The notes under the pieces are model-generated. The model searched no databases. It was not told the origin of the DNA and saw only the letters and a list, made by a program, of their open reading frames with translations. A stretch of DNA of 64,000 nt from Chalara sp. BL73 (taxonomy: Eukaryota > Ascomycota > Leotiomycetes > Helotiales), in the NCBI GenBank assembly GCA_918026815.1, contig CAKJVC010000012.1, positions 682,001 through 746,000 on the forward strand. Direction: 5' to 3'. A program made the translations under genes and the position numbers. The stretch's first letter is position 1. Every line of letters begins with the position of its first letter. Shown here piece by piece: positions 1-10,006 of the stretch.

Positions 1-1317
1 AAAAGGATCGTTCTATATAAATAAGTCAACAAATTATCTTTTTACTCCTTTATATTCTCTTATAAATAGAAATTTTTCTGGCTCTTTAATTATTACATAA
101 GAAAGCGCTCCACGATCACCAAGTGAGAGCGCGCTTGAGCTCACCGCTAAAAAGCATAAAGCTTTACAAGTTTAGTTATCGCATGTAGGAAGCTTTATAT
201 TACATGTCGGTATCTTTTTCTATTTAGAACTAATACGACCACTTTGTATTAATTTGCAGCTGTACAAGCTCTAGCACGCTCTATTCTACACTTTATTAAA
301 TCTACGTGCGCAACACAACACTAATTAAATAAGTATACCTTTAATTGCACAGTTTAATAAACTAATCTATTGATACTAAATTTATTCAATTGGTCCACTT
401 AGGGAATAATTCAACCACATTGCAACCAAAAAAGTTTCCCCGCACGATGCGGAGTTATCAGCTTCTCTGGTTGTCTTACCCGTTACGCAAAAATTTGCTC
501 TCTCATATTATGACGTTTCAGCCATGCTGTGTCACTAGCGTTATCCCATGTTAGGAAAGAGTCTCACCCCCAAACTCAATAAGTGGTATAAGGAGATACC
601 CCGCATATCTTAATGTAACGGTCTTATGCGAAATCTAACTTTGTTGGTTCTTGGTTGCTATATTATACAATAAGCTCAACAGCTATGTACAGCTGCTGAG
701 ACCAAGTCGTACAAGATAATTACTATAATGAAATTGCTTGATTTGAGGAAAATACGAATTATACTCGGCGGCGGTGTTTGTGCTGTTATGGAGCCCAGGA
801 GTTACTTATTCTAAAGTGCTATTGGTCAAGTCGACTTCTGACAACGAAAACAATGAATCAGAAGATCCGATGGCTTCTCGTGCAACGTGTAATCTGAGCC
901 CCAGCAGATCTCTATACACCTCATGTATACGTGGTTACTGTACAGTAACTCCGGTGCACATTGAGAGCACAGCTGAGTGGCACAATCCCATGACCTTGGT
1001 TCCATGAACTGATTATCGTCAAAACATATCCTCTGCATAAGACGGAGTATCCTATTGCCTTTCTTACACTCTGAATTCCAGTCTCTTCAAACCACGAGCT
1101 GTTCCGAGTATGCTTATTTATTGTCGTATGTGAGGGATGGCATGGATCCTGGGGAAGCGGCCAATGGGGGGCTTTCCCGGTATGTAGAATGCCAATGCAC
1201 TTACACTGTCTGAAAAACTATATAGGCGGCTGGCAAGTTCTTTAGTTTCGCGTTTAATACGATTCTTAAACACATCTACTTTTGGTCCTTGATACTAGAT
1301 ATCTCCCTGAATACGCC
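1..1317. other. AT-rich intergenic stretch, no gene seen
   Basis: All six frames are broken by frequent stops and only short open frames occur (for example around 774-1038). Neither these nor any conserved motif looks like a protein. The composition is AT-rich in the first 700 bases, consistent with degraded repeat DNA, but no terminal repeats or transposon motifs were recognised. Confidence 0.5.
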
Positions 1318-1727
1318 ATGATGCGTTCTATATATCTTCTTGCTCTCTTTCCATTTTCCGCTCTGGCCGCACTGGATGGCCACTGCAGTGGCACCGCGAC
1401 GGGCAGCTATTTAACACATGGCATCTGTATCCACACAGGTACTTGCACTTCCTACGGTGGCAAATACATTTCCGGTGGTTGCCCATTCGACGTTTCTGAC
1501 GTAAGGTGCTGCGTGATTGGGCGGGCGGATTCGATAAGCACGAACCCTTGTGGAATTCCGTCCTGGTGTACATGGACTACGAATTTCTGCCCCGGGGACT
1601 TCCATCCTCGTAAGTTGTTTTGTTGCTTAGCTACCATCCTGTTGATTATGAACATGTGGTTGACGTATTGCCACCTCTAGGATACTGCCCTGGAGGGACC
1701 GACTACCAGTGCTGCCTGAATAACTGA
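1318..1727 (+). CDS. Small secreted 12-cysteine protein (effector-like)
   Basis: Two exons, 1318-1609 and 1681-1727, give 112 residues. The 71-nt intron starts GTAAGT and ends CTAG, and splicing restores a final CC pair before a TGA stop. The start is the ATG at 1318 (a second ATG follows directly at 1321). The protein begins with a clear signal peptide, a hydrophobic run ending SALA about residue 17. The mature part holds 12 cysteines in two six-cysteine blocks, each closing with CP followed by a CC pair (…SDVRCC and …TDYQCC). This layout resembles the cysteine-rich N-terminal module found on some fungal secreted cell-wall hydrolases, but no catalytic domain follows. It probably acts outside the cell, stabilised by disulfides. 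Function is unknown; effector or antimicrobial roles are speculation. Confidence 0.75.
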
Positions 1728-2225
1728 TTAGTCAAGGGCTATCCTTGGGAACGTGTGAAACTGGAGAGGGGAGGGAGAGCCACAGGAGTGGTGATTGAAA
1801 GGCTTCATAAAAGTTAAAAGTATTTTGTTCGTCTCCTTCTGAGAAATTGTTTGAAGCCTACTTCAAAGCTTGAAATCAAATGGTGTATGGGAATATGATG
1901 TTCATTTCAGGCCATTGATGGACATGTGTATTGCACAGTCCTGCGCAAAACTACTTTTTTTTCTTTCTAATTTTATTTTTTTGAATCGCTCCCCTGTTGG
2001 GGGTAAGTACTTGCTCCTGGCTACATTTTTAACTTTTCCCACAAATCAATTATCAGTAGCAGCAAAGAGGTCTGCTACACATCGCACTACCTTAGCTCGC
2101 CACGTCCCAGATCGATTGTCAAGCGCTTGACCCTCGCTTCTAAACTGTCCTATAATTTAGACATACTGTCAATCTTCTCTGAAATTTCTGCAAAATTCAC
2201 GATTCCTCTAGATTCCCTTGGAGCC

Positions 2226-3272
2226 ATGGGGCTTATAACAGCACTTTGGCAGCTCTGGAGTCAAACATTCTGGGGACACCCTTCATCTATCAAGATACTC
2301 TTTGGTACTGCGGGACTTCAGCGTTGGCCGGTGGAAACAGTTGAAGAGGTCTTTGAGATTGCACTGTCACATGGTATAAAGGATTTAGACTCTGCGCATA
2401 TCTATGTTTGTCCAAGCTATGTACTCTACCTTAGCTGGGGACTAACAACTACTTCTGCAGCGTAGTGAAGGCTTAGTTGGAAAGTCCCACGGTGCAACGA
2501 GCTTTACCATACATACAAAAGCGCCCGGGTTTAAGGATGGATGCTTAAGCAGAGAATCCGTTCTTGCATCAATGAGAGAGTCGCTGGAAAAGCTTGGCAC
2601 CGACCGTATCGAGACCTTCTTCTTACACTCTCCAGATCCTGAAACACCTCTTGAGGAAACCCTCGCGGTAGTACAGGAGATCTATAATGCAGGAAGTTCC
2701 ATAAGTTTGGGGTATCAAACTTCAGCGTCGAAGAATTTCAACAGCTATACCACCTCGCATCCTTTAACGGGTATGTCTTACCAACCGTTTTGCAAGGCAA
2801 CTATAGCCCAATTGCACGCCACGCCGAAGAAGACATTTTGCCACTTCTAAGGAAGTTTGGCATCCCCTTCTATGTTTATTCACCACTTGACGGTGGCTTT
2901 CTTGCCAAGTCTACAGAGCAGTTCCAATATGATATGAAGGGTCGCTGGGATAAAAACTCGGAAGTTGGTAAGTTGTATAATCATTTGTACAACAAACCAC
3001 ATCTTGTTGCGGCCTTGACCCAATGGGATGTAGCAGCGGAGAAAGCAGGAACAACAAGAGTAGGGTTGGCATATCGTTAGATATTGCATCACTCAGCAAT
3101 AACAAAAATACGTGGTGATGGGTTAATTGTTGGTGCAAGTACTGTCGAGTAGGTGCAGCAAACTCTAGGTTACCTTCAAGAGGGCCCTCTCCCCCAGGAT
3201 ATCTTGCCACTTATAGAGGATATATGGCAGATAGTAAAACATGAGGCACCCCTGGACAACTACCATAGCTGA
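2226..3272 (+). pseudogene. Broken aldo/keto reductase (AKR7/aflatoxin-aldehyde reductase type)
   Basis: The reading starts at the ATG at 2226, uses a likely 55-nt intron at 2406-2460, and gives a good aldo/keto reductase. An N-terminal ILFGTAGLQ strand, the DSAHIY motif (catalytic Asp and Tyr), IHTKAPG (Lys), FFLHSPDP (His) and FGVSNFS are all recognisable, so the whole catalytic tetrad survives. The gene is nevertheless dead as read. One base is missing near 2693, where the frame changes from 2461-2693 to 2694 onward. A TAG at 3078-3080 replaces the Trp expected after LAYR, and a TAG at 3150-3152 replaces a Gln. The last part reads to a TGA at 3270-3272. Both nonsense changes are C-to-T or G-to-A transitions, as in RIP. 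Such enzymes reduce aldehydes with NADPH. Confidence 0.8.
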
Positions 3273-3758
3273 ACAGTTTACCGGAGTAGCTAGAGTAAGC
3301 GGCTTAGCTCTAAACCAGCAATGCTATGGCGCAAGCTCAGGGTTAGTGCAAGTACTGGGGTAGTACTCGCACATAGGTAGAACTAGGAAAGTTAGTACTA
3401 ATAACAGGATATGTGTAAAGTCTCAAAGGTATAGAAGGCAAAAAACATCCTTGTTGACGCCCTTGTAGACTTTATTTCGCTACATTCATTATGCCTGATA
3501 TATTGCAGCATCACGCCCGTTCGTGGCGTCAAGTGGAAAGAATCTATAGGGAGGAGATCTACAGATCCGTGTAATACTTACGAACGTGCGGCAACGGCCA
3601 CGCCGCATTCAACCCGGCATCAATTTAATGCAGGGTTACCTGTGTGGCCGAGTAGCTCAAATCCAGTACAGATGGCATAGATATAACACAATGTGTTTGG
3701 GGGCTAAAAATTGTATTGAAAGTGTAAACTGCCCTAAAACGCCATACGGTAGTATCTA
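3273..3758. other. Intergenic, no gene seen
   Basis: This stretch lies between the aldo/keto reductase remnant and the stop codon of the convergent O-methyltransferase. No coding frame, RNA gene or repeat was recognised. Confidence 0.4.
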
Positions 3759-5211
3759 CTACAGCAGAACTTCTGCTTCAATTACACCTTCAGAAACGCC
3801 ATCTGGAGCCTTATACACCTTGACAACCTTGAGCCCTGCCTCAGCCAGCAGCTCCCGCCACTGCTCTTCGGTTCTCTCTAAAGTAGCGCAAAGAGTCATC
3901 ATGTTAAAGTCCTGCGTTACCACCCAAGTCGAAGCCCCACGAGCAGGAACAACCAGCTCATGCACGAATAACTTGGAGTAACCTGCCTTCATAGCTTTGC
4001 GCAGTTGTGTTAAGATTATAAGGCACTTGTCAGCTGGCCAGTTGTGAAGGCATTGACGGATATAATAAGCTCGTGCCCCTAAAACGTCACACATCAATAA
4101 AGCTTCCCAGCGCAGATCATGTCGCTGTTCATTGATGAACACGAGGTTGTGAGAAAAGCAAATACAAAGTTTGGATTCAAGATCTCACCTTTGATCGGCT
4201 GCTCCGTGAAGAAGTCGTGGCCTTGGTACTCGATTCCTTCACGTTTTGGTGCATTCTCGACGGTACTGGGCAAATCTTGAACTATAAAACGTCCGGGTAG
4301 ATCTGGAGCAGCAAGTTTGAGGGCAATGGTCTTTTGGCCATATCCACCACCAATATCAACCCACATTACGCCTTCTCCGGAAGCATCATATCCAGTTAAG
4401 AGCTGTTCACGGACGGGGTAAAGGTCTTGAATAAGGGAATTGCCATCACCCCAAGTACTCATTAAAGTGCCGAATCCGCGACCAGCTTCTGGACGCTCCG
4501 TCAAAATCTCAATAAGATCTTTTCCTTTAGCATCAAAAGCCCGTTGGACCGCCGTGTTAGCTGAATCCGAAGGACTTTCATATTTAGTAGATGCGAGGAA
4601 GCCGGGCAGAGCAAGGTAGGCGGGGTTCAGAAAATCGGCACTACAAGGCATGAGACAAGGGGGAGAATGCATTGAGAGGGACCATATAACTTACCAGTGA
4701 GCGAGGGAAGATGCAAAGGTGGTGTTGGCGAATAGGTCAAATGTAGGAGACAAAGCATACGTTACTTTCCCTATCTCCTTAATCGCACAACTTGCAACCA
4801 AGCTTCGTAGAACACGCCCTTAAATTTGATAAGAAGTAGCTTTTGGGGCGAGGAGTAGGCTCACCAAGTAACACGGGAGATGCTTTGGTTATTTCTGCCA
4901 GCTGCTCAAGAGTCTTTTCTCCGTCTTTCAGGATTGAAAAAAGCTTCAAGTCAATCGCTATCCGGATGGTAATACCTTCAACTGGCTAGATAAATTCGTA
5001 AGCCTGGCTCACACAAGAGCTGAGTGTAGCATACCTGAGAAAGCAGAATACGGGCTACAACATCTTCCGGCTTTTCAAGCGTGTGAAATACTTTTTTCGC
5101 TGTGGTTGCAAGCTGAGACTTCAGATCTGCCTCTAACTCTAGTGGGCCGTTCACCAAAAGGTTTCTGAGCCCAGTGAGAAGCTCTACAGGCGAAAGGATA
5201 GCCATGACCAC
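3759..5211 (-). CDS. SAM-dependent O-methyltransferase (plant/fungal O-MT family)
   Basis: Five exons (5035-5211, 4865-4985, 4695-4818, 4189-4640, 3759-4078) join in frame to 397 residues, the usual size for this family, and every intron has GT-AG ends. The N-terminal half is the helical dimerisation/winged-helix region (IDLKLFSIL, LEQLAEIT, ALSPTFDLF). The C-terminal half is a Rossmann methyltransferase with the SAM motif DIGGGYG at residues 236-242, then FIVQDLP and GHDFF. The catalytic base is His303 in LHNWP. Enzymes of this type methylate hydroxyls on aromatic or polyketide metabolites; the substrate cannot be told from sequence. It is convergent with the broken aldo/keto reductase and near a broken HET gene, so it may be the intact survivor of a decayed metabolite locus (inference). 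No damage is visible in this gene. Confidence 0.88.
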
Positions 5212-5486
5212 GGTTATTTGTAGTTAGGACAGGTAACTAGGTTGTTGGTGGAGTAAAATGATGCGGATGGATTGAAAACGGAAAATATTGACCGAGCGAG
5301 GGGTGCCTTTTTATACAATGACCAGCTTGGTATTTAGCCATTAGGTGCATAATTTGCGTCGCTAGTATTGGTGAACGAAGTGGCGCTAGTACATACTCAA
5401 CACAGTCAAGGGGAGATGTGCTGCGGCTACCTTGTTAGAACATGGGTGAACCAACAAGATGCCCAATACCAACATACATACTGTAC

Positions 5487-6277
5487 CTACTTTGGCTTGC
5501 AACTTGTGACAGCAGGTTCCCCTCTGTTATCATTCAACTGGTTATCATTCGCCCCCGTGTAGAACATGGGGGTATCCTTACCAGGATAATATTCGTGGAC
5601 GTCATAATCGTATATTAGCTCTTTGAACGATATCGGTCTGCTGTCTTCGATATAGAGTGGAGATTGGCGACTGAGAGCTACTTTATGGACTGCCCATATG
5701 CGTCTCCAGTATCGATGCCTCATAATTTGGTCGAACCCTTTCTCGACGGAAAGACGGTAATCTATGATGTGATGAGTGGGAACTGCCTGCTATGGAAATG
5801 CTTTAGCGGGATGCACACTGCGTGACAGCAATACACTATTGCCTTCTCACTGTCTTCCGTGCCAGCTCCTAGCCACATCAGCACTGTTCTGGCGTTCCTG
5901 TATATATTAGCCATCATAGCGGCCAGGGCATTCTTCTCCTCCATGCAGGCCCGGTTGATACAGGTGGCATCAATCAAGAGCCACCTTGGGCGGTGCTTTC
6001 GCCGGAGACGACGCATAGCGGCGGCTTCGTTTGCTGTAACAAGCGTGAGTTTCCTGCCACAGTAGATAGGGCGGTCTGGCGCCTGTCTATCCTAGGTATG
6101 TGAGAGGTATTCGTAACTTGAAAATTTGACGACGCATACAGTCTTGAAACTGATGCGCATAGGTGCCGACTTGTTCCAAGAAGGACTCAGAATGATGACT
6201 CGAATGAGTCTCGGGCCAGGCAAAGCTGGGCTATATAGAAAGGCATCTTCTTTTGTTATCGAAGGATTCTCCTTCAT
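5487..6277 (-). pseudogene. Degraded HET-domain gene
   Basis: A single frame from the ATG at 6277 reads LPGPRLIRVIIL, then SSYEYLSHT, a TAG at 6092-6094, then LTLVTANEAAAMRRLRR, RWLLIDATCIN and IYRNARTVLMWLG. These are the ordered motifs of a HET (heterokaryon incompatibility) domain. The TAG falls exactly where the family has Trp (ALSYxWG), so it is most simply a TGG-to-TAG mutation. Near 5760 the frame shifts: the following motif (YWRRIWAVHKVALS, residues that normally follow) is read in another frame down to 5487. No C-terminal half was recognised beyond that. HET proteins trigger cell death on fusion of incompatible hyphae; this copy should be inactive. An alternative reading uses an intron to remove the TAG, but it would also delete the YxALSYxWG core. 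Confidence 0.75.
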
Positions 6278-8797
6278 CAAAGTGGATTTTTCTGCTACAT
6301 TCTAGGCATTCCTTTGAGCAGGCTGTCATCTGTGGTACGCATTAGGCCTTGCCGGATAGTAGGCATAGGTTATTCAACTACCCTTTACAACGTTGTCATC
6401 CCAATACCAAGTAGTAAGTAGACTTTATTCACGACATAATCTGAATAGTGATTTAGAGCACAACAAAGGATAACGATATTTGATGGACTCCTACTGAACC
6501 CTTGGGAAGCGATCTGTAAAGCCAATGGAAGGCTCAGCCGCCCTACCACCCTAAGAGAGGATACAGTGGGAGGACAAAAGTCCCCACCTCCGCAATCTAA
6601 CATATAAGAAATCGTGGTTTTCTTATAGCATTTCTAGTGGAAAGTTTTGTATAAATATTTAATTAACACTTTTCCTTGTACGGCTTGCCTGCGCCGGGGT
6701 TTCCTATCAACCAGTCTAATCCAGACCTTAGCTACGTCACACTACAAAGTTTTCGGATTTGGGAAAAGCGGTCTTTATCACGCCACCTCTCCCTACGATA
6801 TGTGGTCATGCTCTATCCTCAAATGCGCGAGTTTTTCTATTAGACTAGACAGGGGATTCTCGTTTGGAGCAATAGTTAAACCCCTACTAGCGCTTGATCG
6901 ATATATCGGATTTTTGTTCGCCCTCGATCATCCTTGGCCAGAGGCTTCTCTTCTCACACTCAACCCATCTTAGCTCTCGATGGCGGAAAGCACAGTTATA
7001 TATCTCTAACGCGCTTGAAAGTAATTTGCCTACATTCTGTTTTAATTCATTTGTAAACGCTAACCTTCTCTTTGGTGTCTTCGATAACAAACTGTTGTAA
7101 GGCTCAGGCACTTATAGAGAATCCTCAGGTGCTAAAGCATGATAAGTCTTTGTACTCATTATGGGTTGATTAGATTATTGTTCATTATTATTATTTTTTA
7201 GCAAAGACTTTAATATCTTTGTCACGTTAGCTACACTTAATACAAAAGATAGAGTGACGAGTCAGTTGGTGACAGTGACGAGGGCGATGAGTTGAAGGAT
7301 GGAATATGCTCTATAAGTAAATTGTAAATAACGGTGTCGGCATCGAAATAGGCCTTCTTCAGGCGTTGGGGAAAAGCGCGTAAGAGATGTGGATCTTGAG
7401 TTTACGCCAACTAGGATTCAATTTGACGATCAGTCCTCAGACTAACCTTTGTATACGCAAGAATTTTCCTTGCATAGGTGTGGAGAACCAACACTTTAAG
7501 TTCCCTATGCCTGGTTCTGCTAGGAGTATAATTTCTTTCACAAACTTTTTGATTTTCTGCTGTGAAGGAGGCATACTGTCCACCTCCGTCTTTCCAGTTG
7601 GTGTCTCCGTTAGTCAGCCCGCTATTGCAAAATATTTACAATGGCGTCATTGCTTAGCCACATATAGAATGCAAGCGAAGAGCAATTTGGCACAACACCA
7701 GAACACCAAAGCATAGAATAACGGAAGAGCCTACACATTGCGAGCAGTACAACTTGACACATACAATTCTCTTATTAATCACGTTTGTAACTTTCAATTT
7801 GCTACTGGCATCAATCTTAATACCGATCCCGTTGTTTTGTTAATGCTTGGTGGCAAAGTCGATTGAGGTCAATTCCAGCTGCTCAAATCTGCTCCAGTTG
7901 ATAGTGATAGTATCAACCAATTCGTATATTTAGGCTAGTGTTCTTTCTTTACTCCTCGTCAACACATCAATTCAGGAGGGAGCTGTGAATTATTCATAAC
8001 TATTCAGCGCATGAATTCATATAACTCGCTACTCCACCTATCAGAACTTCCCCTGAAGGGTACGGAAATATCTCAGTTCTGCTAGTTCTTCTATTCAATT
8101 TGGCAGATTGAATATCCAATATTCTCTGATATCCTAAGAAGTATTAATCAATCTTGCCGCTTCTGGTTGCAAAATTCACTGAGTATCCGCGATTAATCTA
8201 TTGTCATAAGAACTCTTCAGACCTACAGGTCTAGTCAGATCAATCAGGCCGATCTTGCACGAGGACCCTCACAAGAGAGCATACCATCATATTCGTCAAC
8301 ACCATGAGGACCATCAAGATGAGCTCGTTCTATTACAAAACCTTTCTTATTTCAACACTAATATCGTTCTGCAGGGGCCATAGGCATCCTTAGAAATCTG
8401 GAATGGCAAGACAGTTAATTTAGCATCCGCGCTCCTCGGTATTTGGTAAGCACCCTTGATCAGTAAATAAATCTTTCTAGATATACATAGCTGGCTATAT
8501 GATCGGCGAGATGAGGTACCAGCTGGGATATTACATATGCTGCCTCTGGATCATCTGTTTTATCTTGCAGCTCCTCAACTGGTGTCGTTATCTGACATGG
8601 AAGGCCATAGGAAGTTATCTATGAGTAACTATATAAGAATCAGCGGACCGACAGAGTCGGATAAATTAGGTAAAATATATCACCTCAAAGGTTACTCATT
8701 ATCCTATATTGTGATATCGTAAGAGCAAAGCGCGCTGGAGACTCCGCATAGCACTAGTTCCCCATATTGCAATGAGGTTATACCATCTCTGGTTCTT
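6278..8797. other. AT-rich gene-poor stretch
   Basis: About 2.5 kb without a convincing gene. Open frames (7387-7716 plus and several under 110 codons) have no recognisable motif. Stops are dense and TA-rich in all frames around 7100-8500. It looks like old RIP-affected repeat DNA, but no reverse transcriptase, transposase or terminal repeat could be recognised. Confidence 0.5.
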
Positions 8798-9619
8798 TTA
8801 CCTTTCCACTCCCCTCCATTTATTCACAAGGGGTTTCCAAGCCTTAATCAGCAAGAAAATAGGTCGTTCTCTCGCCATAACCCAATTGCATTCCCCTCTC
8901 TCCAACATTTCCAAGCTCGGTCCCCACTCCACAACTCCCTTGATCTCGAATCCTGCCCCAAGCAGCAGACTAACGTATGTACCAATTGTCCGATGCTGTT
9001 TCCTCACACCTTTCTCGCCAAGCCAGTCTACAATGCGCTCCCCTTCAGCCAGATAACTATTCAGGGGCCAGACTTTCCTCTCTTCCCCCACTTCTGAAGG
9101 AACAGTAATGAATGCCGGCTTTGAAGGAGCGGTAAAAATCGGATGTTCGACTGAGAAAACGAGAGTACCGCCGGGATTGAGAGACGAAAATATGCGGGTG
9201 AAGAGTGAGGAGAGGTTGACGATATAATGTAGCGCCAGGCTGCTGAATACGACATCCCAGCCCTCCTCTCCTCCTCTCCCATCAAGCCCCAGCTGCACAG
9301 TCTCCAAATCTGCGACCCTCCACTCGATTCCTTCCTCCCCTTCTTTCCGCTCAGAAGAAGTCAACTCCAGCGCTCTTGCAATCATCTTCTGGCTAACATC
9401 GATCCCGAGGACTTGAGACGCGCCTTCGGAGAGAGCGAAGCGTGCATACCAGCCCATCCCACATCCAAGGTCGAGAAAATTCTTGCCGGAGAGAGATGGC
9501 AAGAGGGAGCGGAGGGTTGGCCATTCGGGGGCTGCGGATAAGGAGAGACCTTCTAGGGAACGAGGGAGAGAGGAGTAGGCTGCGAAGAAGGATGGGTTGT
9601 CGTAGATGTTTTGGGACAT
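8798..9619 (-). CDS. Class I SAM-dependent methyltransferase (Methyltransf_11 type)
   Basis: A single uninterrupted exon encodes 273 residues from the ATG at 9619. The SAM-binding loop is LDLGCGMG at residues 49-56. It is followed by the acidic end of strand 2 (VLGIDVS), a WRVADLE segment, and WDVVFSSLALHYI as the motif IV/V region with NPGGTLVFSVEHP. This is the canonical small-molecule methyltransferase fold with no extra domain or signal peptide. Homologues resemble bacterial proteins of this class, and a bacterial origin is possible but untested. The serine/glycine-rich run around residues 110-120 is low complexity. The substrate is unknown. Neighbours give no pathway hint. Confidence 0.85.
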   Translation of the reverse strand: MSQNIYDNPSFFAAYSSLPRSLEGLSLSAAPEWPTLRSLLPSLSGKNFLDLGCGMGWYARFALSEGASQVLGIDVSQKMIARALELTSSERKEGEEGIEWRVADLETVQLGLDGRGGEEGWDVVFSSLALHYIVNLSSLFTRIFSSLNPGGTLVFSVEHPIFTAPSKPAFITVPSEVGEERKVWPLNSYLAEGERIVDWLGEKGVRKQHRTIGTYVSLLLGAGFEIKGVVEWGPSLEMLERGECNWVMARERPIFLLIKAWKPLVNKWRGVER

Positions 9620-10006
9620 GGTTGGTGATGGAGGAAGGAGAGATCGAGAAAAGATGTGGATAGTCTTGATAATGAGCTAATCGATATAAAGCTGGGAATG
9701 AGAGAGGGGAGTATGGATGTTGGAAGACTAGAAGCTGTGTTCGCCGGGTTGAGTCATTCGGTAGTGATCACGCAATGGTGGCTTCCGCTCTGTATGAGAC
9801 TGCCGAAGCAGATCTCACTCGAATGGGAAAACAGCGTTTCAGCAGCGGATAGCTGCAGAATTTGACAGAGGCACGACGAGATGAAAAGCCTTTTGCTTGA
9901 TGATCACGAAATGTAGGGAGTGGTTGGCATGGCTTGGCACAGTCACCAGATGGCCAACATTGTAGAAAAGTACTGAAATCGGCAGCTAAGCCGTTCTATT
10001 GAACTT
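9620..10006. other. Intergenic, promoter side of the methyltransferase
   Basis: This stretch holds the upstream region of the minus-strand methyltransferase and the 3' flank of the next minus-strand gene. Short plus-strand open frames (9656-9865) have no supporting features. Confidence 0.4.

Noticed and set aside
2127..2465. Open frame beginning before the reductase ATG.
   Set aside because: The upstream part shows no reductase similarity; 2226 is the better start and the segment after 2405 is intron.
7387..7716. Plus-strand open frame of 109 codons in AT-rich DNA.
   Set aside because: No motif; surrounded by degraded sequence, so chance openness is likely.
7800..8520. Possible remnant of a retrotransposon in AT-rich DNA.
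   Set aside because: No reverse transcriptase, integrase or long terminal repeat motif could be read in any frame.
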